A stretch of DNA of 64,000 bases, from positions 1,536,501 through 1,600,500 of the forward strand of contig NZ_QRGO01000001.1 of assembly GCF_003367195.1 (NCBI RefSeq), written 5' to 3'. Below the pieces are notes generated by a model. It searched no databases and was not told the DNA's origin. It saw only the letters and a program-made list of their open reading frames with translations. The position numbers and the translations under genes are program-made. This DNA is from Undibacter mobilis (lineage in GTDB: Bacteria; Pseudomonadota; Alphaproteobacteria; Rhizobiales; Xanthobacteraceae). This document shows, piece after piece, positions 8,272 through 16,687 of the stretch (within the stretch, counting starts at the first letter, position 1; each line of letters opens with the position of its first letter).

Positions 8272-8957
8272 CCGCTCAACGGATCGTCCTCCTTCTCCTT
8301 GCGTGCCTGGCTTTGTCGCCGGTTCAGGCGCAGCCGGCGGGAATGGGTGATGCCGCCAAGGCGCTGATCGGTTCGTGGGAGTTCTCCAACGCCGACCGCG
8401 ATCGGCGCTGCACCGCGACCTTCACGAATGCTCCGGTCGTCGGCGGCTACAAGGTCGAATTTGACGCCAATTGCGCCGCGCTGTTTCCGTTTGTGGCTAA
8501 CGTCAGCGGCTGGCGCTATCCGGACAATGACAACCTGTTCCTGTTCGACGCCGCCGGCAAGACGCTCGCCGAATTCAGCGAGGTCGAGGCCGGCATGTTC
8601 GAAGCGCCGACGCCGGGTGTGGGCGTGCTGTTCCTGCAGAACGCGGCCGCCGCTGCACCGCCGCCGAAGCGGCCGGAGGAGGTTGCCGGCGATTGGATCA
8701 TCGCTGGGCAAGCGACGCTCTGTGAGCTTTCGCTGTCCGTCACCGCAGCGTCTGGTGGCGCCCTGCGGCTGACCGTCAAGCCAGGCTGCCGCGAGGATAT
8801 TGCGAAGCTGAACTTCACGCGCTGGCGTATCGAAGGCGGCGAGCTGCAGCTGCTGCCGGCGCAGGGCACGACGCCGTGGCGTTTCGTCGAAAACGACAGC
8901 GACAACTGGCGGCGTATTCCGGAGACGAACGAACCGGTCAATTTGATCAGGCGATAG
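8268..8957 (+). CDS. AprI/Inh-type secreted protein with two tandem domains
   Basis: A 229-residue protein with a signal peptide (MTAQRIVLLLLACLALSPVQA). It has two copies of the inhibitor-like domain: the first at about 33-120 (GSWEFSNADRDRRC ... DANCAALFP) and the second at about 138-225 (AGDWIIAGQATLC ... KPGCREDIA). Each has the pair of cysteines expected for one disulfide and a central tryptophan. The linker is alanine/proline rich. The ATG overlaps the stop of the preceding one-domain paralogue, so the two are translated together and probably arose by duplication. Function is inferred from the family only. Confidence 0.68.
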   Translation: MTAQRIVLLLLACLALSPVQAQPAGMGDAAKALIGSWEFSNADRDRRCTATFTNAPVVGGYKVEFDANCAALFPFVANVSGWRYPDNDNLFLFDAAGKTLAEFSEVEAGMFEAPTPGVGVLFLQNAAAAAPPPKRPEEVAGDWIIAGQATLCELSLSVTAASGGALRLTVKPGCREDIAKLNFTRWRIEGGELQLLPAQGTTPWRFVENDSDNWRRIPETNEPVNLIRR

Positions 8958-9023
8958 CCGCCCACGTTTGGCCTGCGTTGTGCCTTCCTTGCAACGAGCG
9001 GGCATCCTGACTATTTATTGATC

Positions 9024-9317
9024 ATGGCTACGCCAAAAATCCAGCTCACGGACAAGCAATTCGCGCGCATCGCCCGGGCGCTGGCCGAGCCGCGCCGTTA
9101 TGAAATCCTGAAGCAAATCGGCGCCGCCAAGCAGCCTTGCGTTGCATGCAGCGCGTTGCAAGAGACGCAGGACGTGACGGCTGCGACCTTGTCGCACCAC
9201 ATCAAGGAACTGGAAACCGCCGGCCTTGTCGAGATCGTGCGCGACGGAAGATTCATGAGCCTTGTGTTTCAGCGCGACGTGATGCGCGCCTATCTCGATC
9301 GCCTCGCCGAGATCTGA
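9024..9317 (+). CDS. ArsR family winged-helix transcriptional regulator
   Basis: A 97-residue DNA-binding protein. It shows the ArsR arrangement: helix [19 protein letters not shown], then the recognition helix region [19 protein letters not shown] and the wing [17 protein letters not shown] pair near residue 36 could bind metal or sense thiols, but it is not in the classic ArsR ELCVCDL context, so many relatives of this type respond to other signals. ATG at 9024 is preferred to the TTG at 9018. It lies just before a palindromic operator and an SDR gene on the same strand, which it probably represses. Confidence 0.8.
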   Translation: MATPKIQLTDKQFARIARALAEPRRYEILKQIGAAKQPCVACSALQETQDVTAATLSHHIKELETAGLVEIVRDGRFMSLVFQRDVMRAYLDRLAEI

Positions 9318-9368
9318 CACCCCCCACTGACGTTCCTTCAGGCCCTTCGGTGGAAGAGGCTCCTTGAA

Positions 9369-9400
9369 TTCGATATTTAGACAATTATCTAATTATCGAA
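9369..9400. promoter_or_regulatory. 32-bp near-perfect palindrome, candidate ArsR operator
   Basis: The 32 bases begin TTCGATATTTAGAC and end AATTATCTAATTATCGAA; 28 of 32 positions agree with the reverse complement. The inner part reads TAGACAATTATCTA, the AT-rich dyad form common to ArsR-family sites. It is 35 bases ahead of the SDR start at 9435 and 50 bases after the ArsR stop, where it could block a promoter for the SDR. No similar dyad is visible ahead of the ArsR gene itself. Confidence 0.65.
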
Positions 9401-9434
9401 GCGATGTCGCTTTGTCAAGTTTTGGAGCAGAAAT

Positions 9435-10184
9435 ATGAGCGATTTGAAGGGGAAAGTGGCGGTCGTCACCGGTGCGTCGAAGGGGATCGGCGCCGGCATT
9501 GCCAGGAAGTTCGCCGCCGCTGGTGCGTCGGTGGTGGTCAATTATGCATCGAGCAAGGAAGGCGCGGAGCGCGTCGTCAACGAGATTACGGCCAGCGGTG
9601 GCAGGGCCATCGCGGTACAGGGTGACATGTCGAAGGCCGCCGACGTCAAGCGGCTGTTTGCAGAATCGACCAAGGCATTCGGCAAACTCGACGTTCTGGT
9701 GAACAATGCCGGCGTTTATGCCTTTGCTACGCTCGAGGACATCAACGAGCAGGAATTCTATCGCCACTTCAATATCAACGTGCTCGGGCCGATCCTCGCG
9801 ACGCAAGAGGCGCTGAAGCACTTTGGCAATTCCGGCGGAAGCGTCATCAACATCAGTTCGCTGGCAAGCACGCTCAGCCTGCCCGCTACGGCGGTTTATT
9901 CCGCGACCAAGAGCGCGTTGGATTCGGTGACGCGCGTACTCTCGACCGAACTCGCGGGCCGCAACATTCGTGTCAACACCATTGCCCCCGGCGGTGTCGA
10001 GACAGAAGGTACGCATGCCGCCGGTGTCATCGGCAGCGACATGGAAAAGCAGATGATCGCGAGCACGCCCCTCGGCCGTCTCGGAACGCCCGACGACATC
10101 GCACAAGTGGCGGTTTTTCTCGCTTCCGAAGATTCCGGCTGGGTCACCGGCGAACGCATTACCGCCGCGGGCGGGTATCGGTAG
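9435..10184 (+). CDS. SDR family oxidoreductase (FabG-like)
   Basis: A 249-residue classical SDR. TGASKGIG near residue 13-20 binds the dinucleotide, NNAG is near 90, and the catalytic Ser and YSATK are present. It ends in a GERITAAGG segment typical of the 3-oxoacyl-reductase-like SDRs. A short ribosome site (GGAGCAGAAAT) precedes the ATG. The upstream palindrome and the neighbouring ArsR gene suggest an inducible enzyme rather than a fatty-acid housekeeping reductase. Such ArsR/SDR pairs are frequent in proteobacteria, but the inducer and substrate are not known here. Confidence 0.82.
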   Translation: MSDLKGKVAVVTGASKGIGAGIARKFAAAGASVVVNYASSKEGAERVVNEITASGGRAIAVQGDMSKAADVKRLFAESTKAFGKLDVLVNNAGVYAFATLEDINEQEFYRHFNINVLGPILATQEALKHFGNSGGSVINISSLASTLSLPATAVYSATKSALDSVTRVLSTELAGRNIRVNTIAPGGVETEGTHAAGVIGSDMEKQMIASTPLGRLGTPDDIAQVAVFLASEDSGWVTGERITAAGGYR

Positions 10185-10195
10185 ACGTTTTGTGC

Positions 10196-10233
10196 CACCG
10201 GACGGAGCACAGCCTGTCGTGCTGCGTCCGGTG
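10196..10233. terminator. Bidirectional hairpin between convergent SDR and radC
   Basis: CACCGGACG pairs with CGTCCGGTG at the ends, and AGCAC pairs with GTGCT inside, giving a long nearly perfect stem. It lies between the convergent ends of the SDR (10184) and radC (10244). There is no long T-run on either side (the radC side has only short T stretches), so it may act as a weak or factor-assisted terminator or as a transcript-protecting hairpin. Confidence 0.6.
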
Positions 10234-10243
10234 CGCGCGACGC

Positions 10244-10966
10244 TCAAATCAGCTTCATCCCCTTCAGGCTCGTGTGGCCGTCCTTGCCGACGATGATGTG
10301 GTCATGCACGGCAATGCCGAGTGGTTTTGCCACCTCGATGATCGACTGCGTCATCTGGATGTCCGCCCGTGATGGCGTCGGATCGCCGGATGGATGGTTG
10401 TGAACCAGGATCAGAGCGGTGGCCGACAGTTCCAGCGCGCGCTTGACCACCTCGCGCGGATAAACCGGCGTGTGGTCTACCGTGCCTTGCTGTTGCACCT
10501 CATCGGCAATCAATTGGTTGCGCTTGTCGAGAAACAGCAGCCGGAACTGTTCCTTGTCCTCATAGGCCATGGCGGTGCGACAATAGTCGATGACGCTGGC
10601 CCATGACGACAACACCGTGCGCTTGGTCGCTTCGCCGCGCGTGATGCGCTTGGCCGAGGCATGAATGATTTTGAGCTCATCGATGACGGCGTCGCCGATG
10701 CCCTTGATCTCCTTCAGGCGGGCGCGCGGCGCAGCCATTACCTCGGCGAAGGAGCCGAAACGCGCCACGAGGTCCTTGGCCAGCGGCTTGACGTCGCGCT
10801 GCGGAATGGCGCGGAACAGCACCAATTCCAGCAATTCGTAGTCGCTGACAGCGTCCTCGCCAGCCTTACGGAAGCGCGCGCGCAGCCGCTCGCGGTGACC
10901 GTGATAATGCGGCGCGGCCTCGGCGAGGCCGTTCGCGCTGTCGAATGTCTGCTGCTCGTCCGCCAT
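10244..10966 (-). CDS. radC: RadC family protein (UPF0758, JAB domain)
   Basis: A 240-residue protein. A helix-hairpin-helix region (about 76-95, [16 protein letters not shown]) is followed by a JAMM/MPN metalloprotease-like domain with His189, His191 and Asp202 ([15 protein letters not shown]) as zinc ligands. The ATG at 10966 (MADEQQ) is chosen because a longer open frame would run back toward map with low-complexity Ser/Arg-rich residues. Despite the name, a role in DNA repair is doubtful for the family. It lies downstream of map on the same strand, an arrangement often seen in alphaproteobacteria. Confidence 0.9.
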   Translation of the reverse strand: MADEQQTFDSANGLAEAAPHYHGHRERLRARFRKAGEDAVSDYELLELVLFRAIPQRDVKPLAKDLVARFGSFAEVMAAPRARLKEIKGIGDAVIDELKIIHASAKRITRGEATKRTVLSSWASVIDYCRTAMAYEDKEQFRLLFLDKRNQLIADEVQQQGTVDHTPVYPREVVKRALELSATALILVHNHPSGDPTPSRADIQMTQSIIEVAKPLGIAVHDHIIVGKDGHTSLKGMKLI

Positions 10967-11057
10967 GCCCGCGCCTGATGCAACCAAGGCGGGTATCGTA
11001 GAGATATAAGCGGAAACGGGGAAGGGCCTCTCGCGGCCTCGTGCCGAGGAGCGGGAA

Positions 11058-11882
11058 TCAGACCTTATAAGGCGGCTTGTCGAGCCCGGCGGGCGAGAAG
11101 GTGAAAACTTCGACGCCGTCGGCGGTGACGCCAACCGTGTGCTCGAACTGGGCCGATAGCGAGCGGTCGCGGGTCACGGCGGTCCAGCCGTCGGAGAGGA
11201 CTTTCACATGCGGGCGGCCGAGATTGATCATCGGCTCGACCGTGAAGAACATGCCGGGCTTGAGCACAACGCCTTCGCCCGGACGACCGACATGGACGAT
11301 GTTCGGCTCGTCGTGGAACAGCCGGCCGAGGCCGTGGCCGCAAAAGTCGCGCACCACGCTCATGTGCTGTGCCTCGACATAGCTCTGGATGGCGTGGCCG
11401 ATGTCGCCGGTGGTGGCGCCGGGGCGGATCACCGCGATGCCGCGCATCATCGATTCATGGGTCACTTCGATCAGCCGCTCGGCGCGGCGCGGAATGTCGC
11501 CGACCGTATACATGCGGCTCGAGTCGCCATGCCAGCCGTCGACGATCAAGGTCACGTCGATATTGACGATGTCGCCGTCCTTGAGCGGCTTCTCGTTGGG
11601 AATGCCGTGGCAGACGACATGGTTGATCGAGGTGCAGGTCGATTTCCGGTAGCCGCGGTACATCAGCGTCGCCGGCAGCGCGGCGTTGTCCATGGCGAAC
11701 TCGTAGACCAACTGGTCGATCTTGTCGGTCGGCACGCCCGGTTTGACATGGGGCGTCAGCATGTCGAGGCAGCGCGCGGTGAGCTGCCCGGCCTTGCGCA
11801 TGCCTTCGAAGGCAGCGGGGCCGTGAAGCTTGATCTGCCCGGTCTTGCGCTGGGGGGAGACGGCGGCGTCAATATAGGTCAT
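11058..11882 (-). CDS. map: Type I methionine aminopeptidase
   Basis: A 274-residue enzyme that removes the initiator methionine from nascent proteins in the cytoplasm. All five metal ligands are visible: Asp109, Asp120, His183, Glu216 and Glu247, with the substrate-binding His92 (NHVVCHG). Length is normal for a proteobacterial type I enzyme. It is followed by radC on the same strand after about 90 bases. This is expected to be essential. Confidence 0.95.
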   Translation of the reverse strand: MTYIDAAVSPQRKTGQIKLHGPAAFEGMRKAGQLTARCLDMLTPHVKPGVPTDKIDQLVYEFAMDNAALPATLMYRGYRKSTCTSINHVVCHGIPNEKPLKDGDIVNIDVTLIVDGWHGDSSRMYTVGDIPRRAERLIEVTHESMMRGIAVIRPGATTGDIGHAIQSYVEAQHMSVVRDFCGHGLGRLFHDEPNIVHVGRPGEGVVLKPGMFFTVEPMINLGRPHVKVLSDGWTAVTRDRSLSAQFEHTVGVTADGVEVFTFSPAGLDKPPYKV

Positions 11883-11929
11883 GGGCCCAATGTAAGGTTT
11901 TAGGCCTTTTCGGGCAAGTTACCCCGCCC

Positions 11930-11974
11930 CATCCTTCGCGATGCCCCGTTTTTGGGGGTCCCTCAGGATGAGGC
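11930..11974. repeat. Dispersed palindromic repeat (family B, half element)
   Basis: The segment starts CATCCTTCGCGATGCCCC and ends CCTCAGGATG, an imperfect hairpin whose ends (CATCCTT / AGGATG) match those of the larger family B elements at 28382-28473 and 61011-61110. It occupies most of the 120-base space upstream of map and downstream of the denD-like gene. Confidence 0.6.
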
Positions 11975-12002
11975 GGATTTGACGCGATGCCCGGCGGAAC
12001 GA

Positions 12003-12986
12003 TCACGCAATCTTACCGCCCAGTTCGTCCTCGATATGGGCCTTGACGATCTCGTCGAAGTTCTTCTCCGCCTTGAAGCCGAGTTCCGCGGCGCGTCTGG
12101 CGTCAATGCGCTCGGACCATCCCGAGACGATGCGCATGATCAGTTCGTCGGGCTGCCGCTTGATGCGGGCCGCGACCTGCGGCCCGGCGATCCGTGTCAG
12201 CGAGTCGATCTGTTCGGCGACCGTGCAGCACACGCCCGGCATGGCGAGGTTGATGCGCGGCCCAAGCTGCTCGCGGGTCAGCGTCGCCGCATGCAGCAGG
12301 AAGCCGACGGCGGCACGCGGTGAGGCATGAGTGTGCCGCACCGTATCTGCGACGGGCAGGATGGCCTCATGGCCTGCCAGCGGCTCGCGGATGATACCGG
12401 AGAAGAAGCCGGAGGCCGCCTTGTTCGGCTTGCCGGGCCGGACGCAAATGGTCGGCAGGCGAATGCCGACTCCGTCGAGGAAACCCCGACGATTATAGTC
12501 GGCCAGCAGCAGTTCGCTGATCGCCTTCTGGGTGCCGTAGGAGGTGAGCGGCGTCAGATGGAAATCATCCGGGATCGCGTGAGGAAACGGCGCGCCGTAG
12601 ACTGCGATCGACGACGTGAAGATGAACTTCGGATGATAGCCTTCGGCGTGGCGGATCGCTTCGAGCAGCGCCCGGGTGCCATCGAGATTGACGTGATAGC
12701 CCTTGTCGAAGTCGATCTCGGCCTCGCCCGAGACGACGCCGGCAAGATGAAAAATCACATCGGGCCGTTCGGCGATCAGTTTCTCGGCGGCGCCGGGCGC
12801 CGCCATGTCGCCGGTGACGATGTCGACCTTGCCGCCGAACCCGGCCGGCTTTTCCGCCGCCACCACATCGGTCAGGGTGAATTTATCGATCGGCTTGCCG
12901 TTCAGACCGCCGTCCTTGACCAGGCGGGCGGTCAGCTTGCGTCCGATCATGCCGGCCGCGCCGGTCACCACAACATGCATAGGCAT
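12003..12986 (-). CDS. denD: D-erythronate dehydrogenase-like NAD-dependent epimerase/dehydratase family protein
   Basis: A 327-residue extended SDR. The Rossmann motif TGAAGMIG is at 8-15 and the active-site SYGTQK (YxxxK) is in the middle. The segments DVIFHLAGVVSGEAE and ALLEAIRHAEGY and the length match DenD, which oxidises D-erythronate to 2-keto-D-erythronate in four-carbon sugar-acid catabolism. No other genes of that pathway (denT kinase, hydroxypyruvate isomerase) are in the window, so the assignment rests on overall resemblance. A GGGGAAAT ribosome site precedes the ATG. Confidence 0.72.
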   Translation of the reverse strand: MPMHVVVTGAAGMIGRKLTARLVKDGGLNGKPIDKFTLTDVVAAEKPAGFGGKVDIVTGDMAAPGAAEKLIAERPDVIFHLAGVVSGEAEIDFDKGYHVNLDGTRALLEAIRHAEGYHPKFIFTSSIAVYGAPFPHAIPDDFHLTPLTSYGTQKAISELLLADYNRRGFLDGVGIRLPTICVRPGKPNKAASGFFSGIIREPLAGHEAILPVADTVRHTHASPRAAVGFLLHAATLTREQLGPRINLAMPGVCCTVAEQIDSLTRIAGPQVAARIKRQPDELIMRIVSGWSERIDARRAAELGFKAEKNFDEIVKAHIEDELGGKIA

Positions 12987-13016
12987 TTCCCCTTCTTCGA
13001 CTTTTGTTCTCTATCG

Positions 13017-14279
13017 TTACGCCTTTGCGGCGTTCTGTTCTTTTCGGCTCTCGACCGGCTGAAACCGGTCGAGGTGCCGCAGGTCCGGAAACAGCATCAT
13101 CCACAAACCGGCGACGATCAATGAGCCGCCGCCGCCGATCAGTACCGAGGGCACGGCGCCGAACCAGCCGGCAAGGACGCCGGACTCGAACTCACCCAGC
13201 GTATTCGACGAGCCGACAAAAAGGTAGTTGATGGCCGCGACCCTGCCGCGCATCTCGTCCGGCGTCTCGACCTGCACCAGGGTGAAGCGGATGACGACGC
13301 TGACCGCATCCGCCGCGCCCAGCACGGCGAGCGCGCCGATCGACAGCGGCAGCGACGAGGAGAGCGCGAACACAACGGTGGCGGCGCCGAACACCGCGAC
13401 CGAGATGAACATCTTGCGGCCGATGTGGCGTTCGACCGGGAAGCGCGACAGCACCAGCGCGGTCAGCAGGGCGCCGATTGCGGGCGCCGAGCGCAACAGG
13501 CCAAGGCCAATCGGGCCGGCCGCGAGAATGTCCTTGGCAAAGATCGGTAGCAGCGCGGTTGCGCCGCCGAGCAGCACCACGAACAGATCGAGTGAGATGA
13601 CACCGAGCAGCCGGCTGCGGCTGCGCACGAAATCGAAGCCGGCCAGTGCCGACCGCAAGGTCGGCGGCTCGCGGCTTGGCGTATGGCGCGTGACGCGCAT
13701 GAGGCTGACACAAATGATGGCGGCCGCAAAAAAGAGAGCGCACATCGCACTCACCGCACGCGGCTCGAAGGCGTAGATGAAGCCGCCGAGCGCGGGGCCG
13801 CAGATCACCGCGGTCTGATTGGCTGTCGTCCACGCTGCGACGGCGCGCGGCATCAGCTTTACCGGCACGGTCGCCGCGACCAGCGACTGGTTGGTGGGCA
13901 GTTCAAAGGCTCGGGCACAGCCGATGGCGAAGACGAGAACGAACAGCAATTCGCGCGACAGCCAGCCGGTCAGCATGGCGACAGTCATGACAATGGCGCA
14001 AAGGGCGTAAACCGACTGCGCTAAGCGCACGATCACCCGGCGGTCATAGCGGTCGGCGACATGGCCGATCAGCAATGTAAGCACGACCGCAGGAATGAAC
14101 TGCAGCAGCCCAACATAGCCGAGATCGAAGGCGCTGCCGGTAATGGCATAGATCGACCAGCCGATAACGACCGCGAGCGCTTGATAGCCGATGGTCGCGA
14201 ACAGCCGCGCGAACCAGAGAAAGACAAAGGCCTGATGCTGCAGCAGCCCGGCCGTCTCCGAAGATTTCGACATGCTCAT
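13017..14279 (-). CDS. MFS transporter (EntS/enterobactin exporter-like fold)
   Basis: A 420-residue inner-membrane protein with about 12 hydrophobic helices. The motif GHVADRYDRR between helices 2 and 3 is the family A-motif of major facilitator proteins, and the layout resembles the DHA3/EntS subgroup of exporters. The ATG near 14279 (MSMSKSSETAG) overlaps the stop codon of the upstream GNAT gene by ATGA; the open frame extends further upstream, but only into out-of-frame acetyltransferase sequence. The coupled translation suggests the acetyltransferase and exporter act on the same compound. Substrate unknown. Confidence 0.82.
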   Translation of the reverse strand: MSMSKSSETAGLLQHQAFVFLWFARLFATIGYQALAVVIGWSIYAITGSAFDLGYVGLLQFIPAVVLTLLIGHVADRYDRRVIVRLAQSVYALCAIVMTVAMLTGWLSRELLFVLVFAIGCARAFELPTNQSLVAATVPVKLMPRAVAAWTTANQTAVICGPALGGFIYAFEPRAVSAMCALFFAAAIICVSLMRVTRHTPSREPPTLRSALAGFDFVRSRSRLLGVISLDLFVVLLGGATALLPIFAKDILAAGPIGLGLLRSAPAIGALLTALVLSRFPVERHIGRKMFISVAVFGAATVVFALSSSLPLSIGALAVLGAADAVSVVIRFTLVQVETPDEMRGRVAAINYLFVGSSNTLGEFESGVLAGWFGAVPSVLIGGGGSLIVAGLWMMLFPDLRHLDRFQPVESRKEQNAAKA

Positions 14280-14998
14280 CCGGCAAAGCCGTTCAGTTCG
14301 CTCAAGGATATTCTCTGTTTGCCGGCCGCGTCGAAATTGTCCGGCGCCAACCAACGCTCGAACGCCGTCTTGCGCGCGGGCCATTCGCTATCGAGCATGG
14401 AGAACCAGGCGTTGTCGCGGTTCCGACCCTTGGCGATGATGTGCTGACGGAACGTGCCTTCGTAGGTGAAGCCGTAGCGCAAGGCTGCGCGGCGCGAGGC
14501 GGCGTTCAGCGCATTGCATTTCCATTCATAGCGGCGATAGCCCAGTGTCTCGAAGGCATAGCGCGCCAGCAGGTATTGGGCTTCGGTACCGATCTTCGTG
14601 CGCTTGAGCGCCGGCGAATAAAGGACGTGGCCGACTTCGATTGTGCGCATCTCCGGCCTGATCTCCATCAGCGTGAAGTAGCCGACGGCGCGGCCGTTAT
14701 CGTCGAGGATGGCGTAGGCATAGGGATCGGTGAGGCCGGCGCGCTTGGTGATGAATTCGGCGAAGATTTCGGGATCGGTGAAGGGGCCATCGGTGCTGAT
14801 ATAGGTCCAGATGTCCGGGTGTCCCTCGAATGCCGACCACAGGTTCTCTGTGTGGTGATCCTGCAGCTTCTCGATGCGGCCAAAGCGGCCCTCGAGCGTC
14901 ACCGGGCCGGGGCGCTGCGCCGGTGTTGCATCGACCTTGAGACCGACCGGCTGTCCGGTTTCCGGGAGCGGTTCCCATTGCAGGTCGAAATCAGGCAT
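14276..14998 (-). CDS. GNAT family N-acetyltransferase (RimJ/RimL-like)
   Basis: A 240-residue acetyltransferase. After an N-terminal tail, the domain from about residue 32 shows GRFGRIEKLQDHH, the beta-strand TIEVGHVLYSP and the YRRYEWKCNALNAASRRAA segment characteristic of RimJ/RimL-type enzymes that acetylate protein N-termini or small amines with acetyl-CoA. It is translationally coupled to the MFS gene downstream and starts 6 bases after the end of the PEP-mutase-family gene, so the three are probably one operon. The substrate is not evident. Confidence 0.82.
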   Translation of the reverse strand: MPDFDLQWEPLPETGQPVGLKVDATPAQRPGPVTLEGRFGRIEKLQDHHTENLWSAFEGHPDIWTYISTDGPFTDPEIFAEFITKRAGLTDPYAYAILDDNGRAVGYFTLMEIRPEMRTIEVGHVLYSPALKRTKIGTEAQYLLARYAFETLGYRRYEWKCNALNAASRRAALRYGFTYEGTFRQHIIAKGRNRDNAWFSMLDSEWPARKTAFERWLAPDNFDAAGKQRISLSELNGFAG

Positions 14999-15004
14999 GG
15001 CGGC

Positions 15005-15844
15005 CTACTGTTCCGATGGGGCATTTCGAGCGAAAAATGCGTCCAGTTCGGTACCGGATATTATACCACCCAGACGGTCGAACTTGCCCTCGTCGGCAAT
15101 CAAAGTCGCGGCCTTGATGAAGGCGTCCATCGCGACGCGGGCGAGCGCGCCGCCGACGCTGATGCGGCGCACGCCCATTCCGGCGACATCGGCGACGGTG
15201 AAGCCGCTGGGCGACGACATCAGCAGGTTGACTGGCTTCGGCGCCACGGCTTTCACGACCGCTTCGATCTGTTCGCGGGTCTTGATGCCGGGGACGTAAA
15301 CGCAGTCGGCGCCGGCGTCGGCAAAAGCGGTGAGGCGGCGGATGGCATCGTCGAGATCCAGACGGCCGTGCAGGAAGCCTTCGGCGCGTCCCGTCAGCAG
15401 AACGTTGCTGCCGGATTTGTCGATGGCCTGCCGCGCTGCGCGCACGCGCGCCACCGCCTTGTCGAAGTCATAGAGCGGCGCGCTTTCGTCGCCGGTAAAA
15501 TCCTCGATCGACAGTCCGGCGACGCCGGTGTCGATGCAGAGCCGCACATTATCGGCGAGCGCGTCGGGCTCGTGCGCATAGCCATTCTCGAAATCGGCAT
15601 TCAACGGGATAGTGGTTGCCGCCGCGAGTTCGGCGTAGTGGGCAAGCACCACATCGCGGCCCAATTGTCCGTCGTCCGGATAACCGAGCGAATAGGCGTG
15701 GCCCGAACTCGTGCTCGCCAGCGCCGGAAAGCCGAGGCTTTGCAGATAGAGCGCGCTGCCGACATTCCAGGGATTGGGAATGACGAAGCAGCCGGACTGG
15801 TGGAGCTCTTTGAAAATCCGGCGTTTGTCGGCGGCGTTCGGCAT
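15005..15844 (-). CDS. Isocitrate lyase/PEP mutase family protein
   Basis: A 279-residue TIM-barrel enzyme. It begins with the FKELHQSGCFVIPNPWN segment and carries NADFENGYA and SIEDF, the usual positions of the metal and substrate ligands in the PEP mutase/2-methylisocitrate lyase superfamily. It lacks the KKCGH signature of true isocitrate lyases, so it is a family member of uncertain reaction, perhaps an oxaloacetate decarboxylase or a carbon-carbon or phosphonate lyase. It leads a probable operon with the GNAT and MFS genes on the minus strand. Confidence 0.8.
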   Translation of the reverse strand: MPNAADKRRIFKELHQSGCFVIPNPWNVGSALYLQSLGFPALASTSSGHAYSLGYPDDGQLGRDVVLAHYAELAAATTIPLNADFENGYAHEPDALADNVRLCIDTGVAGLSIEDFTGDESAPLYDFDKAVARVRAARQAIDKSGSNVLLTGRAEGFLHGRLDLDDAIRRLTAFADAGADCVYVPGIKTREQIEAVVKAVAPKPVNLLMSSPSGFTVADVAGMGVRRISVGGALARVAMDAFIKAATLIADEGKFDRLGGIISGTELDAFFARNAPSEQ

Positions 15845-15993
15845 GGTGGTTTCGATCCCGAGCGAATGCGCGGGACGGTGCCACGATCAGGGCAGAAAGG
15901 ACAATGGCATTCATTGATGGTTTGATGAATGCCGCGCATAACAGAACCGCGGCGCACGCCCAAGACGTCCGGTGGAGCTGCGGTTGCAGCGCC

Positions 15994-16326
15994 TTAAACC
16001 TGGCGGTGTCTTTGGCCCGACGGGCTGGCAGCCTGCTCCGAAACTATTCGCCCGAGCACCAGGCGGCCCTGCTGATCGAAGGAGCTTGAGACAGACTGCG
16101 GCTTTCCATTGAGCAGGAACGTGCTGAGGTTGCGTTGGGCGCGCTCCGGCATATCGAGATAAGCGCGGATCATTTCGACAATGCCCGGCTCGCGGGTCCA
16201 GTAGTAAAGCTCAAGCAGACGGCTGGTGTCGGCGCCATCGCGTATCAACGTGTTGATCAGTTCGGTCGCATTGTCGTTGCGCTGGGCGTCGGCGGTGCTT
16301 TGTCGGCGTTTGACCTTACGCCCCAT
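15994..16326 (-). CDS. Conserved-looking hypothetical protein, about 110 residues
   Basis: An unrecognised 110-residue protein starting MGRKVKRRQSTADAQRND, with a basic N-terminus, a helical middle (TELINTLIRDGADTSRLLELYYW) and a short C-terminal part (DQQGRLVLGRIVS). The frame is open further upstream to 16407, but that part is Arg/Ser-rich shadow-like sequence. Codon use in the chosen part fits the neighbours. No signal peptide or membrane helix is seen. The middle looks like a real helical bundle, so I keep it as a gene; function is unknown. Confidence 0.55.
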   Translation of the reverse strand: MGRKVKRRQSTADAQRNDNATELINTLIRDGADTSRLLELYYWTREPGIVEMIRAYLDMPERAQRNLSTFLLNGKPQSVSSSFDQQGRLVLGRIVSEQAASPSGQRHRQV

Positions 16327-16687
16327 GATTGACCTGCAGTATCTGGAAGGCGCCCGCGAGCGCGCCGCACGGCGTGTTGAAGGCCAAGGCGCCCCGCGAG
16401 TGATCAAATTTCGCCAGTTTCATGGGCAGCCGTGCGCTCCGGATTTCACGGGCCATCGCTGTGAGAAGGGCATCTATCGTCTAGGTTGCAAACTATCGTA
16501 CAGCACAACGAACTTTACGTCATCCGAAACCATCGACGTTCTGTCTGTTCGACTACAATCTATTATATTAAACTATAATAATACAACTAATGAGTGTTAA
16601 TGCGCTGCTCGGCTGTGGGGTTTGCTTTTGCTCGGCAGTTCATGTGAACTGCCGCGAAAATTTGCTGCAGTCCGGGAGACTTACACG
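16327..16687. other. Intergenic region with AT-rich promoter segment
   Basis: About 360 bases between the hypothetical gene and the aminotransferase with no convincing gene. The part from 16480 to 16600 is strikingly AT-rich for this chromosome and holds the inverted repeat at 16561-16580. It is the likely promoter region of the aminotransferase gene. No RNA gene was recognised. Confidence 0.5.
16561..16580. promoter_or_regulatory. AT-rich inverted repeat, candidate operator
   Basis: TATTATA, six bases, then TATAATA form a perfect 7-6-7 inverted repeat, 108 bases ahead of the aminotransferase start. TATAATA also resembles a -10 box. A related dyad with TATAAT/ATTATA occurs just ahead of the XRE-cupin gene (47649-47663), and the two share the string TCTATTATATT on one strand. 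Confidence 0.35.

Noticed and set aside
16226..16600. Plus-strand frame over the AT-rich region
   Set aside because: Mixed composition, no family motif, and ends in AT-rich non-coding-like sequence.
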